Assembly (NCBI RefSeq): GCF_018409545.1
Contig: NZ_AP024563.1
Location: 1,628,755 to 1,692,754, forward strand
Direction: 5' to 3'
Source: Allochromatium tepidum
Lineage (GTDB): Bacteria; Pseudomonadota; Gammaproteobacteria; Chromatiales; Chromatiaceae
Length of the DNA stretch: 64,000 nucleotides
Below, piece after piece: positions 17,838 through 28,367 of this stretch. The notes below the pieces were generated by a model. The model ran no database searches. It was not told the DNA's origin and saw only the letters and a list, made by a program, of their open reading frames with translations. Each line of letters opens with the position of its first letter. Within the stretch, counting starts at the first letter, position 1. The position numbers and the translations under genes were made by a program.

Positions 17838-19211
17838 ATGGCCACGGCCCCCAAACCCAAGAGCGCCTATGTCTGCAACGCCTGCGGTGCGCGCTATCCG
17901 AAATGGGCCGGACAGTGTCAGGAGTGCGGGGCCTGGAACAGTCTCCAGGAGGTCGCCGAACCGCGCCGCCGTCCGGTCGAGCGCAGTGTCGGCTATGCCG
18001 GAGTCGTCGATTCCAACAAGATCGAAACCCTGGCCGAGGTCAGTCCGGAGGAGCGCCGGCGTGTCGAGAGCGGCATCGGCGAGCTGGATCGGGTGCTCGG
18101 CGGCGGTCTGGTCGCCGGTTCCGTGGTGCTGATCGGCGGCGATCCGGGCATCGGCAAGTCGACCCTGCTGCTCCAGGCGTGCGCCGCGCTGGCCGCCGAT
18201 CAGCCGGTGCTCTATGTCAGCGGCGAGGAGTCGCCCCAGCAGATCGGTCTGCGCGCGCGCCGGCTGGGCCTGTCCGGCGGCGGCATCCGTCTGCTGGCCG
18301 AGACCTGTGTCGAACAGATCCTGGCCCACGCCGAGCAGGAGCGGCCACGGGTGATGGTGGTCGACTCGATCCAGACGCTCTATACCGAGACGCTGCAATC
18401 GGCGCCCGGCTCAGTGTCTCAGGTGCGCGAGTCGGCGGCGCAGCTGGTGCGCTTCGCCAAGCAGCGCGACACCGTGGTGTTCCTGGTCGGGCACGTGACC
18501 AAGGACGGCGCGCTCGCCGGACCGCGCGTGCTCGAACACATGGTCGACACCGTGCTCTATTTCGAGGGCGAGCACGGCGGTCCCTTCCGCATCGTGCGTT
18601 CGATCAAGAACCGCTTCGGCGCCGTCAATGAGCTGGGCGTGTTCGCGATGGGCGATCAGGGCCTGCGCGAGGTCAAGAATCCCTCGGCGATCTTTCTCTC
18701 ACGCCACGATCAGCCGGTTTCGGGCAGTCTGGTGATGGTCACGCGCGAAGGGACGCGACCGCTGCTGGTCGAGGTCCAGGCGCTGGTCGACGAGAGTCCG
18801 CTGGCCAATCCGCGCCGCGTGGCGCTGGGGCTGGATCAGAACCGGCTGTCGATGCTGCTGGCGGTGCTGCACCGGCATGGCGGCATCGGCATGTTCAACC
18901 AGGACGTCTTCGTCAATGTCGTCGGCGGGGTGCGCATCGCCGAGACGGCCGCCGATCTGCCGGTGCTTCTGGCCGTGCTGTCGAGCTATCGCGACCGGCC
19001 GCTGCCGCTCGATCTGGCGGCCTTCGGCGAGATCGGACTCTCGGGCGAGGTGCGGCCCGTCCCCAATGGTCCCGACCGGCTGCGCGAGGCGGTCAAGCAC
19101 GGCATCCGGCGTGCCATCGTGCCCAAGGGCAATGCGCCCAAGGAGGGTGTCGAGGGCCTGGAGATCACGGTGGTCAGAACCCTGGGCGAGGCGCTGGGGG
19201 CCGCGTTCTGA
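17838..19211 (+). CDS. radA: DNA repair protein RadA
   Basis: 457-residue RecA-like ATPase that promotes branch migration during recombinational repair. In order: a C4 zinc finger (CNACGARYPKWAGQCQECG), Walker A GGDPGIGKSTLL, the RadA-specific KNRFG motif within IKNRFGAVNELGVF, and a C-terminal Lon-protease-like domain (from about residue 290). Length is normal. It follows the DnaJ-like gene closely and is convergent with the zinc transport genes. Confidence 0.96.
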   Translation: MATAPKPKSAYVCNACGARYPKWAGQCQECGAWNSLQEVAEPRRRPVERSVGYAGVVDSNKIETLAEVSPEERRRVESGIGELDRVLGGGLVAGSVVLIGGDPGIGKSTLLLQACAALAADQPVLYVSGEESPQQIGLRARRLGLSGGGIRLLAETCVEQILAHAEQERPRVMVVDSIQTLYTETLQSAPGSVSQVRESAAQLVRFAKQRDTVVFLVGHVTKDGALAGPRVLEHMVDTVLYFEGEHGGPFRIVRSIKNRFGAVNELGVFAMGDQGLREVKNPSAIFLSRHDQPVSGSLVMVTREGTRPLLVEVQALVDESPLANPRRVALGLDQNRLSMLLAVLHRHGGIGMFNQDVFVNVVGGVRIAETAADLPVLLAVLSSYRDRPLPLDLAAFGEIGLSGEVRPVPNGPDRLREAVKHGIRRAIVPKGNAPKEGVEGLEITVVRTLGEALGAAF

Positions 19212-19251
19212 GCCGCCGTCTCCACAGGATTCACCCATGCGTCCAGGCAGT

Positions 19252-20055
19252 TCAATCGAGCCGCGTCCGTCTCGATCGCTCGAACGATCCGACGAGCAGC
19301 GCCAGCCCGAGCAGCACGCCGACCAGCATTGGCCCAAACGGCTGATCGAGTTCGAGCGCGGCGACGAAGGCCAGCAGATAACCGACCACCCCAGCCAAAC
19401 CAGCGCCAATGAGCGTCCAGCGCCAGCTCGGCGCCAGCCGAAAGGCGATCCAGGCCGGCACCAGCACTAGGGCGAAGGCGCCCATCAAACCCAGCGTCAG
19501 CGTCCCGACGGCCAGACCGCCCGCCGTCAGCAGATCCAGACCCAGATGCCAGCGCCAGGCCGGAAGCCGGTTGGCCGTCTCATAGCGCGGAAAGAAGCGC
19601 GCACGCAGCACGGGCCGCACGAGTCGCGGCAGAGTGCGGATGCAGAGCACAAGCAGCAGCAGGCCGGCAATCAGCTCGGCGATCCCGGCGAAATAGAGCT
19701 GACCCTCGACCAGCGCTCGGGCCAGTTGCTCGCCGAGCGCGGTATTGGCACCGATCAGGAGTGTGGCCGACCAGCCGGCCAGGATCATGAAGCCATAGGC
19801 GATGTTGCCGCGCGCGGAGAGGAACGTCTTGAGCGCCCCGCCGCCGAGCGCCCCCAGGGTCGCCCCGATCAGTGCCGGCACACCGAGCGCCTGACCGAGC
19901 AGCGCGCCGGCCGAGGCCAGATGCGCCAGTCCCAGGGCCGCCAGCCATTCGTCGCGCAGCATCGCCAGTGCGCCCAGCACCGGCAGCAGTCCGGCGAGCA
20001 GCAGCCCGGTCAGCAAAGGCAGATGGAAGAGCGGATCGAACAGGAGGTCCGTCAT
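19252..20055 (-). CDS. znuB: Zinc ABC transporter permease
   Basis: 267-residue inner-membrane protein with about eight hydrophobic segments, of the ABC-3 family (ZnuB/MntB type). It forms the translocation path for zinc together with the ATPase encoded just upstream (4-base overlap). It is the last gene of the operon starting with the His-rich porin. Assignment to zinc rather than manganese rests on the Zur-type operator upstream of the operon. Confidence 0.85.
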   Translation of the reverse strand: MTDLLFDPLFHLPLLTGLLLAGLLPVLGALAMLRDEWLAALGLAHLASAGALLGQALGVPALIGATLGALGGGALKTFLSARGNIAYGFMILAGWSATLLIGANTALGEQLARALVEGQLYFAGIAELIAGLLLLVLCIRTLPRLVRPVLRARFFPRYETANRLPAWRWHLGLDLLTAGGLAVGTLTLGLMGAFALVLVPAWIAFRLAPSWRWTLIGAGLAGVVGYLLAFVAALELDQPFGPMLVGVLLGLALLVGSFERSRRTRLD

Positions 20056-20678
20056 CGGTCCTGTCCCCGAGTCGTCGGCGCCTCGACGAGGCCCGTATCA
20101 CGCACTTCGAGCAGACGCGAACAGACGCGCTCCAGAAAGTCGTGATCATGGCTGACGATCAGCACGCCGCGCCCGTCGCGTTCCAGCGCCAGGATCTCGA
20201 TCAGTGCGGCGCGATTGGCCGGGTCGAGGTTGTTGGTCGGTTCGTCGAGCAAGACCAGATCCGCACCTGCCGCGAGTGCCGACCAGATCCAGAGCAGTTG
20301 GTATTGACCGCCGCTCAGCCGGTCGATGCGCCGTTTCAGCAGTGGAGCGAGCGTATCCGGCTGAGTCGTCTCCAGTACCTCGGGCCGGGCGCCCGCCGCC
20401 CGCAGCAGCTCGCGTCCGGTCACGGGCATGGCGGGGAGCCGCACCGGCTGCTGATCCAGATGGGCCAGCACGGCGCCTGGCTGACGCTCGATGGACCCCG
20501 AAAAGACCCGCGCCGACCGGCCGACGGCCTTGAGCAGCGTCGACTTGCCGGTGCCGTTCGGTCCCCAGAGTCCGAGCACCTCGCCGCGCGTGAGCTGTAG
20601 CGAGACCGGTCCGATCACAGGTCGCGTATAGCCTGCGACCAGGGCATCGAGCCGTAACAGGGGTTGGGGATCGGACAT
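20052..20678 (-). CDS. znuC: Zinc ABC transporter ATP-binding protein
   Basis: 208-residue ABC ATPase. Walker A WGPNGTGKSTLLKAVG, signature LSGGQ, Walker B LVLLDEPTNNLD and the H-loop SHDHDFLE are all present. ATG 20678 is used because the upstream extension is Arg/Gly-rich and lies in the spacer after znuA. Shorter than E. coli ZnuC because the C-terminal His-containing tail is missing. It overlaps znuB by four bases. Confidence 0.88.
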   Translation of the reverse strand: MSDPQPLLRLDALVAGYTRPVIGPVSLQLTRGEVLGLWGPNGTGKSTLLKAVGRSARVFSGSIERQPGAVLAHLDQQPVRLPAMPVTGRELLRAAGARPEVLETTQPDTLAPLLKRRIDRLSGGQYQLLWIWSALAAGADLVLLDEPTNNLDPANRAALIEILALERDGRGVLIVSHDHDFLERVCSRLLEVRDTGLVEAPTTRGQDR

Positions 20679-20689
20679 GTGCACCGGAC

Positions 20690-21583
20690 TCAGGGACGTG
20701 CCGCTGCGATGGCGTCGACCCAGCGCTCGATATGATCCAGATAGCCCGCGCCATCGGCCTCCAGCGGCGGCGCCGGCGGCAGACACTCCACACGCCAGCC
20801 GAGATCACGCGCCAGCTTCGTCGGTGCCTGGGGCGACTGATAGGGCGCATGGATCACCACACCCGCGCGTCCCTTGAGTTTGGTCGTCAGTTCGAGCAGA
20901 TCCTGTCCGCTCGGCGGCACGCCCGGAATCGGCTCGATGGTGCCGAGCAGCGGCACCCCGAAGCGATCGAGCAGATAGACGGCATCGCGATGATAGAGCA
21001 GCACCCCAGGCGCCCCCGCCAACCGCGCGCGCCAGTCGGCGACACGCTGCTCGACCGCCTGGGCGAAAACCACGGCGCCCTGGCGATAGGTCGCCGCGCC
21101 GTCCGGATCGAGCCGCGCCAGACGCTCGGCCAGGGCGACGGCGATCTGTGCCATGCGCACCGGATCCAGATCGACATGCGGATTGCCGACCGGATGCACG
21201 TCGCCGAGCGCCCGGTCGGCCGGTCCGCCGACGTCGAGCAACTCGACCTGGGCGGCGGCCTCGAAATAGCCGTCCCGGCCCGGCTGGATCGCCGGATTGG
21301 CCGCGCCGGCGATCGCCGCCGGCAGCCAACCGACCTCCAGCTCCGCGCCGATGGCCACCACCAGATCGGCGTCCCGCAGCGCGCGCATCATGCTCGGCTT
21401 GGCCTGGATCTGGTGCAGGTCGCGCTCGGGACCGGCGAGGATGGTCGGCTCCAGACGCTTGCCGGCCAAGGCACGTACCAGGGCACCCATGCTCGAATTG
21501 GTCGCGACCACGTCGAGCGGTGCGGCCAGTGCGCTAGCTGCCAGGAACAGGCCCGCAAGGACGATCAGGATTCGGAATGGCAT
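20690..21583 (-). CDS. znuA: Zinc ABC transporter periplasmic binding protein
   Basis: 297-residue cluster A-I metal-binding protein with a signal peptide (ILIVLAGLFLAASALA). Likely metal ligands lie in RDLHQIQAKPSMM, in the segment HPVGNPHVDLDP, and in the acidic C-terminal lobe. The long His-rich acidic loop found in many ZnuA proteins is absent; in this operon the His-rich stretches sit in the outer membrane protein encoded upstream. The gene precedes znuC by 11 bases. Confidence 0.87.
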   Translation of the reverse strand: MPFRILIVLAGLFLAASALAAPLDVVATNSSMGALVRALAGKRLEPTILAGPERDLHQIQAKPSMMRALRDADLVVAIGAELEVGWLPAAIAGAANPAIQPGRDGYFEAAAQVELLDVGGPADRALGDVHPVGNPHVDLDPVRMAQIAVALAERLARLDPDGAATYRQGAVVFAQAVEQRVADWRARLAGAPGVLLYHRDAVYLLDRFGVPLLGTIEPIPGVPPSGQDLLELTTKLKGRAGVVIHAPYQSPQAPTKLARDLGWRVECLPPAPPLEADGAGYLDHIERWVDAIAAARP

Positions 21584-21608
21584 GTTCGGATTCTCCCGTA
21601 GTCGCCGC

Positions 21609-23165
21609 CTAGAACGTGTGGGCGCCGTGGCTGCCCAGGCTCATCAGGAATTGCAGATAGAAGGCGTCGAAGCGCTCGCGCTCGTTCGCGGCCACCAGGA
21701 TGTCGTTGCGCGCATACTGGGCGCGCAGTTGCGAGAACTCCGACAGGTTCCAGGTCAGGTTCAGACTCCAACGATCCGAGGAACCATAGTCGGCACGCAT
21801 GCCGCCGCTGACCTCGTTGGTCAGACCCAGCACGTCGTAGCGCACGCCGGCCGTCCAGCGCGGCGCGATGCCATAGAGCGCCTGGGCATAGAAGCCGTCG
21901 GTGGTGAAGGTACGCGGCGAACCGATGATCTCGGGATGCGGGCTGGACTGGATGTCGAGATCTTTGATCGAGCGTAGATACTCGGTCTGGAACTTGAAGT
22001 CGCCCTGACCCTGAGGGCCTGAGCCGTCGTACTTGTAGACCAGATCCAGTCCCCAGAGATCGGCCTCGCCCGCCAGGGCGTTCTCGTGGATCTCGTCCTC
22101 GTCGGCATGGGTGTGCGTGTGGACCTCCTGATGCTGGGTGTTGCGCGCATAGGAGACACCGAATTGCAGCGCATGGTCCAGCCCCAGATCCGGCGCGACC
22201 TTGGCGAAGAGGGTCCAGAGTCGCGGGCCGTTCTTGGTCTCGTCCAGTCCCAGTCGGTGTTGATCGGACTCGCCGAGTGTGGCCCCGAACACCTCCTGAT
22301 CGCCCTGGAGCGCCTCGACCCCGAGCAGGGTATAGACCGGCAGCTTCGGCATCCAGGTGAGCTGCACGCCCGTGTCCTGGAGTCCGTGATCCCCGAGCAG
22401 ATTCAGATAGGCCAGATTCTGGTCGACGAAGTCCCAGGCGTGCGGATGCTGATTGTTGGCATACCCGAAGTCGCTCAGGAACTTGCCGGCCTTGACGCGC
22501 AGGCCGTGAGGCAGGCCGCGGGTCTGCAACCAGGCTTCCTCCAGATGCACATCGCCATCGCCGAGGATGGCGAGATAGGTCGCCGCATCGAAATAGGGAT
22601 CGACCGTGGCGCTGAAAGACAGCTCGGCCTCGCTGAAGTTGAAGCCGTTGTTCAGTTCGCCATGACTGTGGCCGTGATCCGCGTCCTGATCGTGGTCATG
22701 ATCATGCGCCAGACCGCCCGAGGGTTGTAGCGTCTGACCGACCAGCGCCGCACCCGAGCCGTCGACGCCATCGTTGTAATAGTTGCCGTTGAGGATCACC
22801 GAGATCTGCGGATTGAAGGCCGTGCCTGAACTGAGCGCGCCCCGGAAGTCGGGGAGGCGCGGTGCGGTGGATGTCGTTGCGGCATTAGCGGCCGGTGCGG
22901 AGGCGCCCACGCTCGGAGCGCGCATCGGCTGGGAGATTGACGGAGCGGTCGCGGCTGGAGTAGCCGATGCAGGCGCACGCGCCGACTGGCGCTCGGCCTG
23001 GGCAAGCCGATCCTCCAGATCCTGGATACGGCGCTCGTACTGGCTGCGCATCTGTTCGAGCATGGATCTGAGTTCGGCGATTTCGGCCTCGCCGGCGGCC
23101 TGAACGGCGGCGGCCGGCGCGGTCAGGGCCGTGGCCAGACCGGCGGCTAGGATCGATGGGCGCAT
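21609..23165 (-). CDS. His-rich outer-membrane porin-like protein, Zur-controlled
   Basis: 518-residue protein with a signal peptide (residues 1-24), a short coiled coil (EIAELRSMLEQMRSQYERR, then IQDLEDRLAQAERQ), a Pro/Ala-rich linker and a C-terminal beta-rich porin-like domain ending in Phe (GSHGAHTF). Two His/Asp-rich stretches, around HDHDHDQDADHGHSHGE and HQEVHTHTHADEDEIHE, look like exposed metal-binding loops. It is the first gene of the zinc operon and lies 46 bases from a Zur-type box. The likely job is to pass or bind zinc at the outer membrane; it is not a TonB-dependent receptor (no plug domain seen). Confidence 0.75.
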   Translation of the reverse strand: MRPSILAAGLATALTAPAAAVQAAGEAEIAELRSMLEQMRSQYERRIQDLEDRLAQAERQSARAPASATPAATAPSISQPMRAPSVGASAPAANAATTSTAPRLPDFRGALSSGTAFNPQISVILNGNYYNDGVDGSGAALVGQTLQPSGGLAHDHDHDQDADHGHSHGELNNGFNFSEAELSFSATVDPYFDAATYLAILGDGDVHLEEAWLQTRGLPHGLRVKAGKFLSDFGYANNQHPHAWDFVDQNLAYLNLLGDHGLQDTGVQLTWMPKLPVYTLLGVEALQGDQEVFGATLGESDQHRLGLDETKNGPRLWTLFAKVAPDLGLDHALQFGVSYARNTQHQEVHTHTHADEDEIHENALAGEADLWGLDLVYKYDGSGPQGQGDFKFQTEYLRSIKDLDIQSSPHPEIIGSPRTFTTDGFYAQALYGIAPRWTAGVRYDVLGLTNEVSGGMRADYGSSDRWSLNLTWNLSEFSQLRAQYARNDILVAANERERFDAFYLQFLMSLGSHGAHTF

Positions 23166-23210
23166 GAGTGGAACTCCTGCCGAGATGTGTGTCGATGAAT
23201 GGGCGTCACG

Positions 23211-23229
23211 AATGTTATGAAATAACATT
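23211..23229. promoter_or_regulatory. Zur-type operator
   Basis: Perfect dyad with 8-bp arms AATGTTAT / ATAACATT around GAA. Arms and 3-base centre match the gammaproteobacterial Zur box as known from E. coli znu genes. It lies 46 bases upstream of the porin gene and also between that gene and the divergent CxxC protein, so it may repress both when zinc is sufficient. Confidence 0.8.
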
Positions 23230-23338
23230 TTCAGGAACAACCCCATTCAAGGCCGCCCATCCGGTCAGGTTGCCAGTGGCCTCGACCATGCGTAGCATCC
23301 GCGCCTGCAAATGCCGTTTTTACAACCAGAGGTTTCCA

Positions 23339-23938
23339 GTGGCCAGTCAGGCAGTCCGCGAGTCCATCCAGGGCCAACCCTTCAACGACGTTCTCAACGA
23401 ATTACACGCCCACACCTTCTCAGGCGCACCTGGAGAGTCCGACCCCTTCACCCTCAGCGAGCTCGACCGCGAGTTCATCGCCTATGCACTGGCGATCTAC
23501 TATCAGTGCGACCACTGCCAGCACTACCACGGGCGCGTGATCGAGCGCCTGCGCAAAGAGGCCGACGCCAAACCCTGGAACTGGCAGGCTGAGTTCGTCA
23601 AGATCGTGCTCTTCCTGCGCACCAGCCGTTCGAGCGTCTCGGAGATCGAGTGGCAGGGCTGGGTCGAGGCCTGGCGCCGCTTCGCCACCCGGCTGCACTA
23701 TCGTCATCCGGGGTTAGCATGCAGCATCGCCTATGCGATCGGGATCGCGCGCGCCGACGAGACACTGATGGATCTGGCCTTCGAGTCGCTGACCAAGCAG
23801 TATCCGGATGGCCGGACGCTGGTGGGCGTGATCCGCGACATCGACCGAGTGGTGGTCTTCATGAAGGCCGCGACCTCGAAGAACCGCACCGACCCCATCG
23901 TCCGGCGCCAGCTCAAGACCTGCGGCGTTCAGATCTAA
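23339..23938 (+). CDS. AhpD-like CxxC protein
   Basis: 199-residue protein from GTG 23339, chosen because AGAGG lies 7 bases upstream; an ATG at 23288 would add a short Arg/Cys-rich extension. The segment IAYALAIYYQCDHCQHYHGR resembles the AhpD/carboxymuconolactone decarboxylase helix with a CxxC and a following His, so a peroxidase-linked disulfide role or a metal-binding role is possible. It is divergent from the zinc operon and shares its Zur-type region, which hints at expression in zinc shortage. Substrate unknown. Confidence 0.65.
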   Translation: MASQAVRESIQGQPFNDVLNELHAHTFSGAPGESDPFTLSELDREFIAYALAIYYQCDHCQHYHGRVIERLRKEADAKPWNWQAEFVKIVLFLRTSRSSVSEIEWQGWVEAWRRFATRLHYRHPGLACSIAYAIGIARADETLMDLAFESLTKQYPDGRTLVGVIRDIDRVVVFMKAATSKNRTDPIVRRQLKTCGVQI

Positions 23939-24046
23939 ACCGGTCTCGCCAAACCGCGTCGCGCCGGCGGCTGACTGCCGGTACCGGCGCGTTTCGAGCT
24001 CTATTCTCTCGTGTTCGACCCTGGCGATTCCGAGCCTGAAGCTCGT

Positions 24047-24074
24047 TTGTTTTTCGGCTTTTTTCTGCTATAAG
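24047..24074 (+). promoter_or_regulatory. Possible sigma-70 promoter of recQ
   Basis: TTGTTT (24047-24052), 16-base spacer, TATAAG (24069-24074), 35 bases upstream of the recQ ATG in an AT-rich stretch. The fit is moderate. Confidence 0.35.
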
Positions 24075-24108
24075 CAACACGAAGAGTTTCTTTCAGCCGG
24101 ATTTTCAA

Positions 24109-25977
<1,869 letters not shown>

Positions 25978-26028
25978 GGTTGGTGCAGGGACCGCGAGGG
26001 CCGGTTTGCCCTCGCCGTCGCGGGATGC

Positions 26029-26919
26029 CTAGACCCGACGCGCGTCCATCATGCGCTCGATGATGGGCTGCAGGATGATCTCCATCGCAAAGCCCATCTT
26101 GCCGCCCGGCACCACCATGGAGTTGCGCCGCGACATGAAGGAGTCGTGGATCATCGACAGCAGATAGGGGAAGTCGATCTGGAGCTTGCGCGGATCCCTG
26201 AAGCGGATGATGACGAAGCTCTCGTCCGGCGTCGGGATGTCGCGGGCGATGAAGGGATTGGAGGTGTCGACCGTGGGCACGCGCTGGAAGTTGATGTCGG
26301 TCAGCGAGAACTGCGGCGTGATGTAGCGGATGTAGTCCGGCATCCGGCGCATGATGGTGTCGACGATGGCCTCGGCCGAATAGCCGCGCTCGAGGTTGTC
26401 GCGGTGGATCTTCTGGATCCATTCCAGGTTGACGATCGGCACCACGCCGACGCCCAGATCCACGTGCTGGGCGACGTTGCTGTCCTCGGTGACGACCAGA
26501 CCGTGCAGACCCTCGTAGAAGAGCAGATCGGTACCGGCCGGCAGATCCTCCCAGGGCGTGAACTCGCCGGGATTGAGCGAGGTTCCGAGCCGGGCGTTGA
26601 GCTGGCGGGCTTCCTCGTCGCTGTGGATGTAGTAACGCTTCTTGCCGCAGCCGGTCTCGCCGTATTCGCGGAAGAGCTCTTCGAGCAGGTCGAAGCGGTT
26701 GGCTAAAGGTCCGAAGTGGCTGAGACTCTCGCCGCGCTGGGCGGCGGCGGTCATCTCGGCCTTCATGGTGGCGCGGTCGTAGCGATGGAAGCTGTCGCCC
26801 TCGATCACCGCCGCGCTGATATTGTCGCGATGGAAGATGTGCTCGAAGGCGCGCTTGACGGTCGTGGTGCCGGCGCCGGACGAGCCGGTGACGGCGACGA
26901 TCGGATGCTTCTTGGACAT
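26029..26919 (-). CDS. prk: Phosphoribulokinase
   Basis: Key enzyme of the Calvin-Benson cycle: ATP plus ribulose 5-phosphate gives ribulose 1,5-bisphosphate. The 296-residue protein is the bacterial type, with the P-loop GSSGAGTTTVKRAF near the N-terminus, DSFHRYDR and the LFYEGLHGLV region. It stands alone, not in a cbb operon, which is common in purple sulfur bacteria. A TTGACC / TATACC promoter-like pair lies upstream. It shows that the organism fixes CO2. Confidence 0.96.
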   Translation of the reverse strand: MSKKHPIVAVTGSSGAGTTTVKRAFEHIFHRDNISAAVIEGDSFHRYDRATMKAEMTAAAQRGESLSHFGPLANRFDLLEELFREYGETGCGKKRYYIHSDEEARQLNARLGTSLNPGEFTPWEDLPAGTDLLFYEGLHGLVVTEDSNVAQHVDLGVGVVPIVNLEWIQKIHRDNLERGYSAEAIVDTIMRRMPDYIRYITPQFSLTDINFQRVPTVDTSNPFIARDIPTPDESFVIIRFRDPRKLQIDFPYLLSMIHDSFMSRRNSMVVPGGKMGFAMEIILQPIIERMMDARRV

Positions 26920-26963
26920 GAGGTTCTCTCCCCGTTCTCTTTCGTTATTCGGATGTTCGAGGC

Positions 26964-26993
26964 GGTATATCCGCCCTGGGCTTCAGCGGTCAA
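26964..26993 (-). promoter_or_regulatory. Possible sigma-70 promoter of prk
   Basis: On the minus strand TTGACC (26988-26993) and TATACC (26964-26969) are separated by 18 bases, 45 bases upstream of the prk start. No clear CbbR site was identified. Confidence 0.45.
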
Positions 26994-27165
26994 GTCGTTT
27001 GACATGATTCGCTAATATACCATGAACCCCGGCGAGCGATCGCCGGATGCGATGGCCCCGGAGGGGCCGGGAGGCCGAGAAATGGCGGTACTCGAATCGA
27101 CGCTGGAACGGCGTACCGGCGCCTCGGGTCGGGCGGCGGGTCTCAGGGTAAATCCGGAACTCCAG

Positions 27166-27658
27166 TCGGGCACGGTGCGCCTCCAGGCCGATGAGTCGAC
27201 CACGCGCCGCTTCGGCGGCACCGGATTGGGGATCACCATTGCGCGCGAACTGGCCGTGCTCATGGGCGGCGCCATCGAGGTCGAGAGCGAGGAGGGACGG
27301 GGCAGTCTGTTCCGGGTACGTCTGCCGCTGCTCGACGAACTCCCGTCCGCCGTGGCCGAGGAACCCGCTGCCTACAGGGTCGAAACGATACCGAACGACT
27401 GGCGCACACCCTATGCTGGACCGAAGATTCGGGTTCTGGTGGCCGATCCTGGCCCTGACCGCCAATGCCTCGGAAGACGTGCGACACGCCTGTCTGGCCG
27501 CCGGCATGAACGGCTTCCTCGCCAAGCCGGTCAAGCCGGACGAGCTGTGGGGCACGATCGAGCGCCTTGGAGCGCTGGACGATACGGGGGAGGGGACTCA
27601 GATTGGCCCGGCTGGCTGGCCCTGGGCCGCCGGGATGCCTGAGTCCGTCACACGCTGA
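27166..27658 (+). pseudogene. Remnant of a hybrid sensor histidine kinase / response regulator
   Basis: The frame around 27184 encodes the end of a kinase ATPase domain ([17 protein letters not shown], then [19 protein letters not shown]) and the first strand of a receiver domain (KIRVLVAD). At about 27445-27448 the sequence passes, in another frame, to the last part of a receiver ([20 protein letters not shown], then [20 protein letters not shown]). The middle of the receiver, including the phosphorylated Asp, is missing, as is everything before the G2 box. So the locus has lost its 5' part and an internal piece and is frameshifted. It lies between prk and rnfE. Confidence 0.82.
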
Positions 27659-27668
27659 GTCCGGTGGA

Positions 27669-28367
27669 TCAGGCCGACGAAACGGCCGGTCGCGCCGCCT
27701 GCGCGGCCCGTGCCGCCGCCCGGCGCTTGGCGCGCCGGTCGATGAGGTTCTTGAGCGCGATCATCAAGCCCAGCCCGATGAAGGCGCCGGGCGGCAGGAT
27801 GGCGATCAGGGCGCCCTGGAAGTCCGCGCCCAGGCTCAGCGAGATCGCCTTGGCCCAGTCGCCGAGCAGCAGGTCGGCCTGATGGAACAGCGTTCCCTGA
27901 CCGACGAACTCGCGCAGACCGCCGAGCGTGGTCAGTACCAGGGTCGCGCCCAGACCCACGGCCAGCCCGTCGAGCAGGGCGCGATCGACCCGGTTCTTGG
28001 AGGCGAACGCCTCGGCCCGGCCGATGATCATGCAGTTGACCACGATCAACGAGATGAACAGCCCCAGCACCTGGTACAGGTCATAGAAGAACGCCTGCAT
28101 GACCAGCTCGACCAGGGTGACGAAGGAGGCGATGACCAGGACGAACACCGGGATGCGGATCTCGGGCCGCACCAGATTGCGCACCAGGGAGACCGTGCCG
28201 TTGGAACAGACGATGACCGCCGTGGTCGCCAGACCCATGCCGAGTCCGTTGGTGGCCGAGGTCGTGGTCGCCAGCAGCGGACAGAGTCCGAGCAGCGCCA
28301 CTAGTGACTGGTTGTTGCTCCAGACTCCGCTACTGAGGATGTGTCCGTAGGATTGGGGTGCCGACAT
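27669..28367 (-). CDS. rnfE: Rnf electron transport complex subunit E
   Basis: 232-residue inner-membrane subunit of the ion-translocating ferredoxin:NAD oxidoreductase, with six hydrophobic segments. The conserved start region NNQSLVALLGLCPLLATTTS carries the Cys that, with its counterpart in RnfA, helps hold an intramembrane iron-sulfur cluster; a second region is SLIVVNCMIIGRAEAFASKN. The Arg/Ala-rich C-terminal tail is longer than usual. It overlaps the rnfG stop by one base and is the last gene of rnfDGE. Confidence 0.92.
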   Translation of the reverse strand: MSAPQSYGHILSSGVWSNNQSLVALLGLCPLLATTTSATNGLGMGLATTAVIVCSNGTVSLVRNLVRPEIRIPVFVLVIASFVTLVELVMQAFFYDLYQVLGLFISLIVVNCMIIGRAEAFASKNRVDRALLDGLAVGLGATLVLTTLGGLREFVGQGTLFHQADLLLGDWAKAISLSLGADFQGALIAILPPGAFIGLGLMIALKNLIDRRAKRRAAARAAQAARPAVSSA

